Positions 1 through 8,042 of a DNA stretch of 64,000 nucleotides are shown here, one piece after another. The notes below the pieces were generated by a model. That model did no database searches. It was not told the DNA's origin and saw nothing but the letters and a program-made list of their open reading frames with translations. The stretch's first letter is position 1. The number at the start of each line of letters is the position of its first letter. A program made the position numbers and the translations under genes. The DNA comes from Fimenecus sp051881435 (lineage in GTDB: Bacteria > Bacillota > Clostridia > Oscillospirales > Acutalibacteraceae), in assembly GCA_051881435.1 (NCBI GenBank), contig JBJEPW010000002.1:1-64000 (forward strand). Reading direction: 5' to 3'.

Positions 1-55
1 GAGCAGCGGTCTCCAAAACCGCGTGCCGAGGGTTCAAGTCCTTCTGCCCCTGCCA
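1..55 (+). tRNA. tRNA-Trp (CCA anticodon), 3' part
   Basis: The window opens inside a tRNA. The anticodon stem GCGGT (6-10) pairs with ACCGC (18-22) around a seven-base loop with anticodon CCA at 13-15. The T-arm GGTTCAAGTCC follows, and the molecule ends with an encoded CCA at 53-55. The 5' half lies outside the window. The CCA anticodon identifies tryptophan. Confidence 0.93.
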
Positions 56-60
56 TACAA

Positions 61-97
61 AAAGCCTTGAAACTGCGTGGTTTCAAGGCTTTTTCTT
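61..97 (+). terminator. Rho-independent terminator after tRNA-Trp
   Basis: A 13-bp perfect stem (61-73 with 80-92) with a six-base loop is followed by a T-rich run. It starts six bases after the tRNA CCA end and should end the tRNA transcript. Confidence 0.9.
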
Positions 98-372
98 TGT
101 TCTTCTAAGGTCGGTACGCGGTCTGAAAGTCCGCATCTTGGTGCTCAATTTGAGCGCCAATTTCGCATCTGTTGCCAACCGTTCCCAATAATTCCGTCTG
201 CTACATCATCAATATAGCATCAATTTATATCACGATTTTTTATCATATTTCCCCTTATCATTGAAATCTTTTTTCACTATATATGCTATCGATTTCCAAA
301 TATTTGTGATATAATAAAAACAAGCTAGTAAAAACTTAAACTATTTCGCTAACAATTGGGGGAAGAAATTTA
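98..372. other. AT-rich intergenic stretch with a possible promoter
   Basis: No coding potential is visible. The second half becomes very AT-rich. TATAAT at 310-315 could be the -10 element for the gene starting at 373, but no good -35 stands at 16-18 bp. The strong SD GGGGGAAG ends about eight bases before the TTG start. Confidence 0.4.
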
Positions 373-1104
373 TTGAAAGTTTGTATATTGACTGATATAC
401 ACAACAATGTGGTTGCATTAGAGTCAGTCTTAAATGTTGCATATTCAGAAAATTGTGAAAAATTTATATGTGCAGGAGATATCATCGGTATAGGTCCATA
501 TCCAGAAGAAACAGTCCAGAGAGTAATGCAAATACCTAACTTGATCGCGGTTAGAGGTAATCACGAAACATATTTGCTGGAAAGTATGCCGTCACAATAT
601 CCTAACAATGAAGGTATGGGGTATGAAGAGATGGAACATCACAAATGGGAGCATAACCGATTATCTCAAAATTCTATTTTATTTTTAAGGAATCTTCCTT
701 ATCGTGTTGATTTCTGCGAGTGTGGCAAGAAAATTTCAGTTATGCACTATTTCATGAATCGGGATAATCAATATATCAATTATAGGCTGAGCCAAAGGAA
801 GAACCACCTATCAAAACTGTTTCCTAGTAAGGAACAAGACATTGTAATTTTTGGACATGATCACAATAGAACAATTTGTCACAACAAGGATAAATGGTTC
901 ATCAATAGCGGTTCACTTGGATGTCCGGCAAGTGAAAAAAATATTGCACGAGCTACGATATTGGAGATAACGGAAAATGGTTCTATTTCTGTACATAACA
1001 TAGATGTACAATATAATGTTCAAAAAGTACTTACTGACATAAATAGGCTGAATTATCCTGCTTCTAAAGAAATTAAACAAATATTTTTTGGCGTAAAAGA
1101 TTGA
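373..1104 (+). CDS. Calcineurin-like metallophosphoesterase (YfcE/MJ0936-like)
   Basis: This 243-residue protein has the ordered metal-binding motifs of the metallophosphoesterase fold: D8-x-H10, GD at 35-36, GNHE around residue 64, a His near 125 and GHDH near 161. The family binds two metal ions and hydrolyses phosphodi- or monoesters; the substrate cannot be read from sequence. There is no signal peptide, so it is cytoplasmic. The start is TTG at 373 with SD GGGGGAAG just upstream. The gene is markedly AT-rich compared with the arg and spo genes, as is the next gene, which suggests acquisition by transfer. It lies 68 nt upstream of a HEPN-like gene and may share its transcript. Confidence 0.85.
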   Translation: MKVCILTDIHNNVVALESVLNVAYSENCEKFICAGDIIGIGPYPEETVQRVMQIPNLIAVRGNHETYLLESMPSQYPNNEGMGYEEMEHHKWEHNRLSQNSILFLRNLPYRVDFCECGKKISVMHYFMNRDNQYINYRLSQRKNHLSKLFPSKEQDIVIFGHDHNRTICHNKDKWFINSGSLGCPASEKNIARATILEITENGSISVHNIDVQYNVQKVLTDINRLNYPASKEIKQIFFGVKD

Positions 1105-1172
1105 TGTTCTTCAATCGATTATAACGATTTGCTTGCTACATAATCAAACAGCATCATTATTTGGAGGTAACC

Positions 1173-1790
1173 ATGCTTAACAGATATTTTAACTCACAAG
1201 ATAACCCTGATCTCCTTTACGCTAATATTGTCTTAAAAAACATCCATTTTGCTTTGATTGCACTGGAATATATATTTGATGATCACAATTATAATACAGG
1301 CATATATCATGATGAGCATACCTACTATTTTTATCATATTCAAAGTTTACTAACTGCTTGCGGAAATATATCAAATGTGTTTTATAACACCTTTAGCGGG
1401 AATACAGCTTGCGAACGTTCAAAAAGACTCCGTAATTTATTTGATGTCAGCAAAACAAAATACCCATTAATATTCCAAAAAGAAGTGCGTAATACAAATG
1501 AGCATTTTGATGAACGATATGAACAGTTTAATAATTGTATCGGTGATTATAATATCTTAGATGAGAATACCGATGAATTTATGAGAACAATTATAACTCA
1601 GAATCCGCATTTACGAACTTATGACAAAAAGAATAAAATTTATATAACGTATAACAGACAATTAAAACGCATTGAATATAATTTACAAACACTCAAAAAG
1701 GAATTATTCGAACTGCAAGAAGAAATAACCAGCAGTAACTTATTTATAGACAATTGGATAAGCAGTATTGAAAATGAACAAGTTACATAA
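1173..1790 (+). CDS. HEPN-like hypothetical protein
   Basis: This 205-residue soluble, probably helical protein is not firmly recognised. Residues 105-116 read V-RNTNEH-FDERY, which fits the R-x4-H signature of HEPN-type RNases and nucleotide-binding helical bundles (R106, H111). The C-terminal third is rich in charged heptad-like sequence and may form a coiled coil. The start is ATG 1173, preceded by GGAGG at 1163-1167; an upstream in-frame TTG at 1161 overlaps that SD and is rejected. It is AT-rich like its upstream phosphoesterase neighbour. The HEPN assignment rests on one short motif and is an inference. Confidence 0.55.
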   Translation: MLNRYFNSQDNPDLLYANIVLKNIHFALIALEYIFDDHNYNTGIYHDEHTYYFYHIQSLLTACGNISNVFYNTFSGNTACERSKRLRNLFDVSKTKYPLIFQKEVRNTNEHFDERYEQFNNCIGDYNILDENTDEFMRTIITQNPHLRTYDKKNKIYITYNRQLKRIEYNLQTLKKELFELQEEITSSNLFIDNWISSIENEQVT

Positions 1791-1841
1791 AAATACTCTT
1801 ATTGATTTGATATTTTCTTTGTCTAATGCGACGCAAATTTT

Positions 1842-1874
1842 GACCGCCGAGGGTTTTCCTTGGCGGTCTTTTGG
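1842..1874. terminator. Hairpin between convergent genes
   Basis: An 11-bp near-perfect stem (GACCGCCGAGG with CCTTGGCGGTC, one G-T pair) is followed by a short T run. It sits between the HEPN-like gene (+) and the integrase remnant (-) and could terminate both. Confidence 0.75.
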
Positions 1875-1875
1875 T

Positions 1876-1935
1876 ATCATTTCAAGTCACATTTTAAGTT
1901 TCATTTCAAGATACATTTCAAGTTACATTTCAAAT
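1876..1935. repeat. Five tandem 12-bp repeats at the integrase 3' end
   Basis: Five consecutive units follow the pattern NNCATTTCAAGN with an exact 12-bp period (1876, 1888, 1900, 1912, 1924); only one or two bases vary per unit. The integrase stop codon lies at the junction of the fourth and fifth units. Tandem repeats beside a tyrosine recombinase gene are candidates for arm-type integrase binding sites; that role is inferred. Confidence 0.85.
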
Positions 1936-2418
1936 CCTTCTGTCATTCCGTTGAGTCTTGATGTGTCTTTTTTGACATAATAGAGTTCTGTAATTTGCGA
2001 GGTGCTGTGTCCGAGTAAATCGGCAACCTGCTTGGGTGTTAAGGATTTTATTGAGCCGTCCGGTTGCTTAATGCCGTTTATAAGATTGGTTGCAAAGGTA
2101 TGTCTTAGGCTGTGTAAGCCTTTCGTTTCAAGTCCTGCTGCTTTCAGTATTCTGTAATATCTTTTTCGGAAGTTTACAGGTCTTGTGTAGTCGCCGTTCT
2201 CGTCGCACACCAGGGGCGTATTTTCGCCGAAATAGGCTTCTTTGCGCAAGTCCTATATCATCTTCCATTGCCGTCCTATTCAGCGGTACAGTGCGCATAC
2301 CGGCGGTGCTCTTTGGCTTGCCGACTTTTATTTCTCTGCCGCTTGTAAAATCCGCGCCGTCACGCCGTGATATTTCTTTCACCCCCTGCCGAACTGTCAG
2401 CCTCTCAAAGCAACACAA
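1923..2418 (-). pseudogene. Tyrosine recombinase (phage-type integrase), truncated and frameshifted
   Basis: Two minus-strand reading frames together give the C-terminal half of a lambda-type integrase. The upstream frame (to about 2250) reads GREIKVGKPKSTAGMRTVPL, the usual beta-strand region. The downstream frame (from about 2249) contains HSLRHTFAT (catalytic H-x-x-R), LLGHS (catalytic H) and a terminal Tyr in TELYYV. A frameshift near 2245-2260 separates them, and the N-terminal arm-binding and core-binding domains are missing. The gene is dead as an integrase, but its 3' catalytic motifs are intact, so decay is probably recent. Confidence 0.85.
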
Positions 2419-2451
2419 TACCGCAAGTTGTTACATATATCCGGATAATTA

Positions 2452-2480
2452 TTGATAAAACAAAATTTAAGTGATATAAT
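2452..2480 (+). promoter_or_regulatory. Sigma A-type promoter for the alpha/beta hydrolase
   Basis: TTGATA at 2452-2457 and TATAAT at 2475-2480 are separated by exactly 17 bp and lie 45 nt upstream of the hydrolase start. Confidence 0.75.
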
Positions 2481-2524
2481 GTCATAAAGACAAACTGGAA
2501 TATTCATCTGTATAAGGAGTATGT

Positions 2525-3628
2525 ATGAAAATTAAGAGAGTCGGCAAATTTATCGGCATAATTTTACTAATTATACTGGCAATAATACTTATCTTCACAC
2601 TGGTGACGTTTTTTATTCACAGCGCCAAAACGCGGGAAGAAATCACTCTGTTAAAAGAAAAAGGGTATTATAATCCTGTTTCGGTAGGCAGTTATTCTCT
2701 TAATGTTGCCAAATTCGGTAATGAGAATGGGAAGCACACAATAATTGGTCTTGCGGGACTCGGTATGGGGGATTTTTCGATTTCTGCGAGACAGATGACA
2801 GCTTGTCTTGAAGAAGATAATCTTGTTGTGTTTGTTGACCGTGCCGGTTACGGTTTCAGTGATGATACCGATAATGAGATGACTCTTGAATACATAGTCG
2901 AGGATTATCGCAAGGCACTTGTAAACGCAGGAATTGAAACTCCGTATATTCTTATGCCTCATTCTATCGGCGGTGCGTATGCGAATTACTGGGCAAGCAA
3001 ATACCCAGAAGAAATAGAAGCGGTTGTATTTGTGGACGGCTCTCAGCTTAGCGAAAATGCCTTCGAGGATGAGACTGTCAGTAAAGTCGGCATAATCGAC
3101 AGAACAGCTGCATTGCTTGCAAAGATTGGATTCAGCAGATATGTTCTTCGTGATTATATTTATCACTATCCCGATAATTTTTCTGAGGAGGAACAGTATC
3201 TCGGCGATGCGCTGACTCTTATGACATTGGATTCTATTGCACCCGTTTCCGAATCGGGACTGCTGGCGAAAAACGCTCAGGATGCTTTTAACGGGATAAT
3301 CACAAATGATATTCCAAAGCTGTATATCTGTGCAAGCTGGGGAATTGAAACAAAAGAAGATATAATTGAACTCAATAAATGGATTAACCGCCAGATTGAG
3401 ATTAACAATCTTGATATGCCGTTACGCTCTTTGGATATTAGCGACGAGAAAGCGAAAAAAACGATTGAATCATTTGAAGAGGGAAGAAACGAAACTATTT
3501 ATCCTTATGCGGAAAAAATGGGAAACTGCCGGGTTATTTGCCTTGCAGGCGACCATATGATTTATGAGCAGAAGCCAACGGAATGCGGTGAGATTATCAA
3601 GAACTTTATTGATGGGCTTGATGGGTAA
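2525..3628 (+). CDS. Membrane-anchored alpha/beta hydrolase
   Basis: This 367-residue protein has a single N-terminal membrane segment (about residues 9-31) followed by an alpha/beta-hydrolase domain. The nucleophile elbow is PHSIGG with Ser147, an oxyanion-type loop lies around GLAGLG (76-80), and a C-terminal GDHMIY supplies the likely catalytic His. The substrate is not predictable; it may be an esterase or lipase of the cell envelope. The SD AAGGAG lies before ATG 2525. A good promoter stands immediately upstream, so it is probably monocistronic. Confidence 0.82.
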   Translation: MKIKRVGKFIGIILLIILAIILIFTLVTFFIHSAKTREEITLLKEKGYYNPVSVGSYSLNVAKFGNENGKHTIIGLAGLGMGDFSISARQMTACLEEDNLVVFVDRAGYGFSDDTDNEMTLEYIVEDYRKALVNAGIETPYILMPHSIGGAYANYWASKYPEEIEAVVFVDGSQLSENAFEDETVSKVGIIDRTAALLAKIGFSRYVLRDYIYHYPDNFSEEEQYLGDALTLMTLDSIAPVSESGLLAKNAQDAFNGIITNDIPKLYICASWGIETKEDIIELNKWINRQIEINNLDMPLRSLDISDEKAKKTIESFEEGRNETIYPYAEKMGNCRVICLAGDHMIYEQKPTECGEIIKNFIDGLDG

Positions 3629-3693
3629 ATTACGGTTTATAGAAGGCTTTGTCAATAACAGTGTGTAAGAGATACACAAATTTTAATGCACTT

Positions 3694-3827
3694 GTAGGGG
3701 CGATTCACGAATCGCCTGTTCAATCCCGCCTTTGTATTGATTTTGCGGTGCACCGGGTCGTCGCACCCTACGAATATGTTATTGGTTTTGATATGATTTT
3801 ACGGGCGGGCATGGAAACCCGCCCCTA
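3694..3827. repeat. Cluster of three GTAGGG/CCCTAC hairpins
   Basis: Three short palindromes lie in the 255-nt gap. GTAGGGG plus a GCGATTC/GAATCGC-type stem runs 3694-3716; a GGTGC/GCACC stem ending CCCTAC runs 3747-3772; and a GGGCGGG/CCCGCCC stem ending CTAC runs 3803-3827. They share the GTAGGG end but differ in stem sequence. The same types recur elsewhere in the window. Confidence 0.8.
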
Positions 3828-3883
3828 CAACAACCACGCCGTTGATTTACCATAAATCGGAATTTTACAAAGAGGTGTATCAA

Positions 3884-4063
3884 ATGAAAAAGATTAGTAT
3901 TGGTCGTCTTATTTCTCTTATTGGAATATTGGTTTTGTCCATAGGACTGGTTTTCAATGCTTTTGAATTTGTATCCATTGCAGCATTTCGTATTATTGTC
4001 CTTGTCGGCATTATTGCGGAAGTGCTTGCACTTATTCTTATTCTTAAGAAAAGCGAGTTTTAA
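3884..4063 (+). CDS. Small two-helix membrane protein
   Basis: This 59-residue peptide has two hydrophobic segments (about 9-27 and 31-52) between lysine-rich ends. The start is ATG 3884, with SD AGAGGTG nine bases upstream; a longer in-frame ORF from 3842 has no SD. It is followed at once by a strong terminator, so it is a short independent gene. No family is recognised. Confidence 0.65.
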   Translation: MKKISIGRLISLIGILVLSIGLVFNAFEFVSIAAFRIIVLVGIIAEVLALILILKKSEF

Positions 4064-4093
4064 CATACAAATTTCGGTTTATATAAATACTTG

Positions 4094-4136
4094 CCACCTC
4101 TAAAAGAATTTGTATTTCTTTTAGAGGTGGTTTTTA
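4094..4136 (+). terminator. Rho-independent terminator
   Basis: A roughly 15-bp stem (CCACCTCTAAAAGAA with TTCTTTTAGAGGTGG) is followed by TTTTTATTT, just after the small membrane protein gene. Confidence 0.92.
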
Positions 4137-4336
4137 TTTAGCATTTTCCTGATGGAATTTATACCCCAATAAATTCATATGCCTCTTATGTTATATAAGC
4201 TTGAATTTCCGTTGAAAAACTATTTTGGCGGTTGAATGGGTTTCGAAAATATGGTAAAATCATCGTATATTATATACGGTGGTTTTTTATGCGTACAAAA
4301 TACTACGCAATACCGAAAAATAAAGGAGAATTTTCC

Positions 4337-7300
4337 ATGGCACATAATGGCGACCCTACCCTTTCCTTACAAATTACCGATGTTAAGCCCACCCCGTTTA
4401 TCACGGCAGACGGACTGCATCAGGTTACCGTGTTTCTAAAATCCACACGAGCTTTTGCAAATGTTTGGGGCAAGATTACTTTGGCAGGCTTTGCGCCAAA
4501 TACCGTTAATCTTGGCAAAATCTCACGGGGCAAATCCGAACACAGCCTTTTATTGCCGGACACAAACAGCGTTTTGCGTCCGGGGGAAACCACCGCGCTG
4601 AAAATTGAACTATACGCAACCGAAAACTGTGACGGTGCACCGTTGACGGTTTACGAAAATCCGAATTGGGAAAGAACACGCCACTGGCAGTTTTATCTTT
4701 CTCAAATGATGCACACAGATTTGGGCTATACGGATTATCAGGAGACGCTCCGTCCCCTGTTCACAAGCTACTTAAACACGGCAAAGGGATACATAAAGGC
4801 CTCGGAAAGCCGAGAAAACGAGACTGAAAAATACAAATTTGCCGTGGAGTCCTCCTGGGCGGTGACCGCCGCCTATATGAAGGAGCAAAACGCCGAGGAA
4901 TTGGAAGAATTGGCGGATTTGATAAAGCAGGGCAAGGTAATGGTGGGTGCAGGAAAATACAACTGCACCATGGAATGTTTCGGTACGGAGGAAACCGCCC
5001 GCGCGGCGTATCACTCCAAACGAATTGTGCCTGACCGCTTACATGCGCCCAGTTCCGACACTTTGCGTATGTTTGACAACCCTGCTGTTTCCAAAAGCTA
5101 TGTGGATATTGCAAATTCGGCAGGTATCAAATACGCCATTCATTCCATGAACCCTGACCGTTCACCGTATCACAAGGAAAAGTTATACGATATATTCTAT
5201 ATGACGGGATTTAATCCCGAAAACAAACTGTTGATTTTCAACGGCAAAAGCTACGGTGAAAATTACGGCTTTTGCGGGAACTACGAAAATCCGAAAAAAG
5301 GAGACGCCAAAATGGCGGCGAAAACTTTGCTCGGGTTAATTGAAAAATTAGAAGCAAAGACAGGCAGGACTGCCTACCCTTACGATAAATTTCCCCTGCC
5401 GCTGATTCCCTTTGGTGACAACAAGCCGCCCCTGGACACGCAGATTAAAATCGCCAACGAGGTGAACGGGAATTGGCAGGCGAAAGGCTACGCTTACCCG
5501 AAAATCATTGCCGCATTCCCCGAACAGTTCTTTGCTGAATTGGAACAGGAATACAGCGCTCTTATCCCTGTGGAAACAGGAACGGAGGAAAATTGGTGGA
5601 ATGACGGTTGGGGCACAACGGCGCACGAATCGGGCACAAATAAGCGCAACAGCAATCTGTTGCCCGTAGCGGAGACTGCCGCTTCGTTTGCATCGCTCAA
5701 CTTCGGTGAAACATACCCTTATGATGACCTGTTTGAAGCTTGGGAGCGTTGTTCTGTTTATAACGAGCACACATGGGGCTTTAACACCTACAAGGACTGT
5801 GACGAGTACCATCAGCAATTTGAGTGGAAGCGTTCAAACGCATTGGGAGCAAATGCGTTGGTCGAAAAAACGATGGACAGCGCTCTGCACACATTGGCAA
5901 AACACACGAAAACAGCAGGACAAAGCATTTTTGTTTATAACGCCCTCAACAAACAGAGAACGGATATTGTTTCTGTGGAATTGGGCGAGGATTTCCCTAA
6001 AACTTTCTGCATTTATAATGGCGGAGAAAGTGTTGCATATGAGAAAAACGGCAACACCGTAACCTTTGTGGCAAAAGATATACCCGCCATGGGGTACAAG
6101 GTGTTTTCGGTTGTATCTGCCCCGGAAAAGCCTGTATTTAAAGGCAAAACCACCTGTGACGGGCTTTGCGCAGAGTCGCCGTTTTACCGTCTGACGCTAA
6201 ACCGTGACGGCACGGTTCAAAGTATTCTTGACAAGGAAAACGGCAACCGTGAAATTGTGGATGGTTATGCCGAGGTGAAATGGAATCAATATCAGTATTA
6301 TGATGATTTCGGTATCCCTTTCAGCAATATGGGTGCGAAATTCACGGACAAAAAATGGAAATTGTATCGACCGAAAGAAGAAAACACCACCATACAGATG
6401 GTACCGACGGCATACGGCATGAAAATTGTGGTGCTGACCGGTACTTTCCGTGCAGGCAGTATTTTACAGACGATTACGCTGTATGACGACATTGCGCGTA
6501 TAGATATTGACAACAAGGTACTGAAATCTCCCCTGCCGAAACTGCAACACAAGGAGGAAGCATTTTACACCTTCCCCTTTAAGGCGGACAAGGGATATGA
6601 AATCCGCTGTGATCTGCCTGTTGGTAATACCGCCGAGGGTGAGCAGGTATTCGGCACTTCCACCGATTGGTACACGGTCAACAAATGGGTAAATGTTTAC
6701 GATAAAAAAGATAATTACCGTATGACTTTGGCGCTCAAAACCGCGTCGCTTGTGCAGTTCGGTGAACGGCGCACGGGCAACTGGTCTTTTGATTACAAAT
6801 CCGAACAGCCCTGTATTTACAGCTATGTTTTCAACAATATGTGGCAGACGAATTTCCAGGGCGACCAACCAGGTACGGCTGAATTTTCCTATTCTGTTTC
6901 CACGGAAAAAGGTAACTCCATTGAACACATCAATCAGTTTGCGTTATGTATTGCCGAACCCTTACAGGCTGTGGCAGTTCAAAATACAGGCGAAAGTGAT
7001 AAATACGCTACGGAAACGGCGACATTTATGACTTTGAGCCACGAAAATGTGATGGTTACCACTCTAAAAGCAGCAGAGCCCAACGGTGACGGTTTAATTG
7101 TCCGTTTCCACGAATTCGGCGGCAAAAGTGCCGATAATGTGACGGCAACCTTTGCAAAAGAAATTGTATCTTACACCGAGACCGATATTGTGGAAAACGA
7201 CATGGGCACGGAAACGAAAGATGCTGTTTTAAGATTTTCACTGAAACCGTATGAAATGAAAACCTTCCGTATTAAAACAGCGCAGACCTTGCCGTCGGTT

Positions 7301-7972
7301 ACAGGTGTAAAAGCGGTTTTCAGCACAACCGCCCTACCGCGTGCGAAACATTATCAAAAAGCACGCGTAACGGAACTTTTGGACAAGAAAGATACATTTC
7401 AGGGCGTTGCAGTTTCGTGGGAAGCGCTTGCAGGGGCATTATATTATGAAGTTTTCCGCACAAAGCAAGGCGGCGAACCGCTCTTTTTGGGTGCGACAAA
7501 GAACACCGCATGGTTTGACACGCAGGTGACAAGTGAAATCTGTGAAAAATATCAGTACGCCGTGCGCGCGGTGGGCTGTGGGCAAAAAGGTGAATTTTCC
7601 GCTGCTGTTTCCCCTGTTTGCGGTGAAACACAAGAGGGTTGTATTTTTGAAGCGCCCATTCTCCACGGTGTGCCGCGGGAGAAAAACCGCATAGATTTAT
7701 ATTGGACGCCTGTTCAAAGCATATTCCCTGTAAGCCATTACGAAATCTACCGCAACGGCAAACTGATTGGGAAAACTACGGACTCATACATCACCTCTTA
7801 CCGTGATTACGGTGCGCGGTTCGGTGAGGAATATGAGTATCGGGTATGCGCCGTTGATACAAGCGGTACACGCTCAGAGAGTAACAAATTAACGCTGAAC
7901 CTTAAAGACGAGTTTTTAGAAAAACAGGACTCACCTTTGGCAACCACCAAAAAACGCCGTTGGCAGAAATAA
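4337..7972 (+). CDS. GH38-like glycoside hydrolase with C-terminal FN3 domains
   Basis: This 1211-residue protein resembles family 38 alpha-mannosidases. A beta domain of about 110 residues precedes MMHTDLGYTDYQE, which corresponds to the GH38 N-terminal metal-site motif (H..D). This is followed by the barrel-type region, a W/N-rich catalytic segment and the long beta-sandwich domains. Two fibronectin type III-like repeats occupy about the last 220 residues (VAVSWEALAGALYYEVFR and DLYWTPVQS...YEIYRNGK). The start ATG 4337 has SD AAAGGAGAA; an earlier in-frame ATG at 4232 lacks one. No signal peptide is visible, which is odd for an FN3-bearing enzyme. Substrate specificity is not determined. 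Confidence 0.72.
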   Translation: MAHNGDPTLSLQITDVKPTPFITADGLHQVTVFLKSTRAFANVWGKITLAGFAPNTVNLGKISRGKSEHSLLLPDTNSVLRPGETTALKIELYATENCDGAPLTVYENPNWERTRHWQFYLSQMMHTDLGYTDYQETLRPLFTSYLNTAKGYIKASESRENETEKYKFAVESSWAVTAAYMKEQNAEELEELADLIKQGKVMVGAGKYNCTMECFGTEETARAAYHSKRIVPDRLHAPSSDTLRMFDNPAVSKSYVDIANSAGIKYAIHSMNPDRSPYHKEKLYDIFYMTGFNPENKLLIFNGKSYGENYGFCGNYENPKKGDAKMAAKTLLGLIEKLEAKTGRTAYPYDKFPLPLIPFGDNKPPLDTQIKIANEVNGNWQAKGYAYPKIIAAFPEQFFAELEQEYSALIPVETGTEENWWNDGWGTTAHESGTNKRNSNLLPVAETAASFASLNFGETYPYDDLFEAWERCSVYNEHTWGFNTYKDCDEYHQQFEWKRSNALGANALVEKTMDSALHTLAKHTKTAGQSIFVYNALNKQRTDIVSVELGEDFPKTFCIYNGGESVAYEKNGNTVTFVAKDIPAMGYKVFSVVSAPEKPVFKGKTTCDGLCAESPFYRLTLNRDGTVQSILDKENGNREIVDGYAEVKWNQYQYYDDFGIPFSNMGAKFTDKKWKLYRPKEENTTIQMVPTAYGMKIVVLTGTFRAGSILQTITLYDDIARIDIDNKVLKSPLPKLQHKEEAFYTFPFKADKGYEIRCDLPVGNTAEGEQVFGTSTDWYTVNKWVNVYDKKDNYRMTLALKTASLVQFGERRTGNWSFDYKSEQPCIYSYVFNNMWQTNFQGDQPGTAEFSYSVSTEKGNSIEHINQFALCIAEPLQAVAVQNTGESDKYATETATFMTLSHENVMVTTLKAAEPNGDGLIVRFHEFGGKSADNVTATFAKEIVSYTETDIVENDMGTETKDAVLRFSLKPYEMKTFRIKTAQTLPSVTGVKAVFSTTALPRAKHYQKARVTELLDKKDTFQGVAVSWEALAGALYYEVFRTKQGGEPLFLGATKNTAWFDTQVTSEICEKYQYAVRAVGCGQKGEFSAAVSPVCGETQEGCIFEAPILHGVPREKNRIDLYWTPVQSIFPVSHYEIYRNGKLIGKTTDSYITSYRDYGARFGEEYEYRVCAVDTSGTRSESNKLTLNLKDEFLEKQDSPLATTKKRRWQK

Positions 7973-7977
7973 TATAA

Positions 7978-8016
7978 AACGCGCTCCGTCAGTTTCCCGA
8001 CAGAGCGCGTTATTTT
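7978..8016. terminator. Bidirectional terminator between convergent genes
   Basis: The AACGCGCTC/GAGCGCGTT stem is extended by GTC/GAC inner pairing and lies between the two convergent stop codons. It is flanked by A-rich and T-rich runs and can serve both strands. Confidence 0.85.
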
Positions 8017-8042
8017 ACGGTATTCTTAATGTTATATAACTT

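Noticed and set aside
1876..1935. Short CRISPR or satellite array
   Set aside because: The units are contiguous 12-mers without spacers; better explained as an integrase-linked tandem repeat.
1768..1980. 70-codon plus-strand ORF after the HEPN-like gene
   Set aside because: It reads through a terminator hairpin and through the 12-bp repeats antisense to the integrase end, giving a four-residue periodic peptide; no SD.
1..2450. Duplicate of the tRNA-Trp 3' end as an att site
   Set aside because: I looked for a second copy of the T-arm/CCA sequence up to and beyond the integrase remnant and found none.
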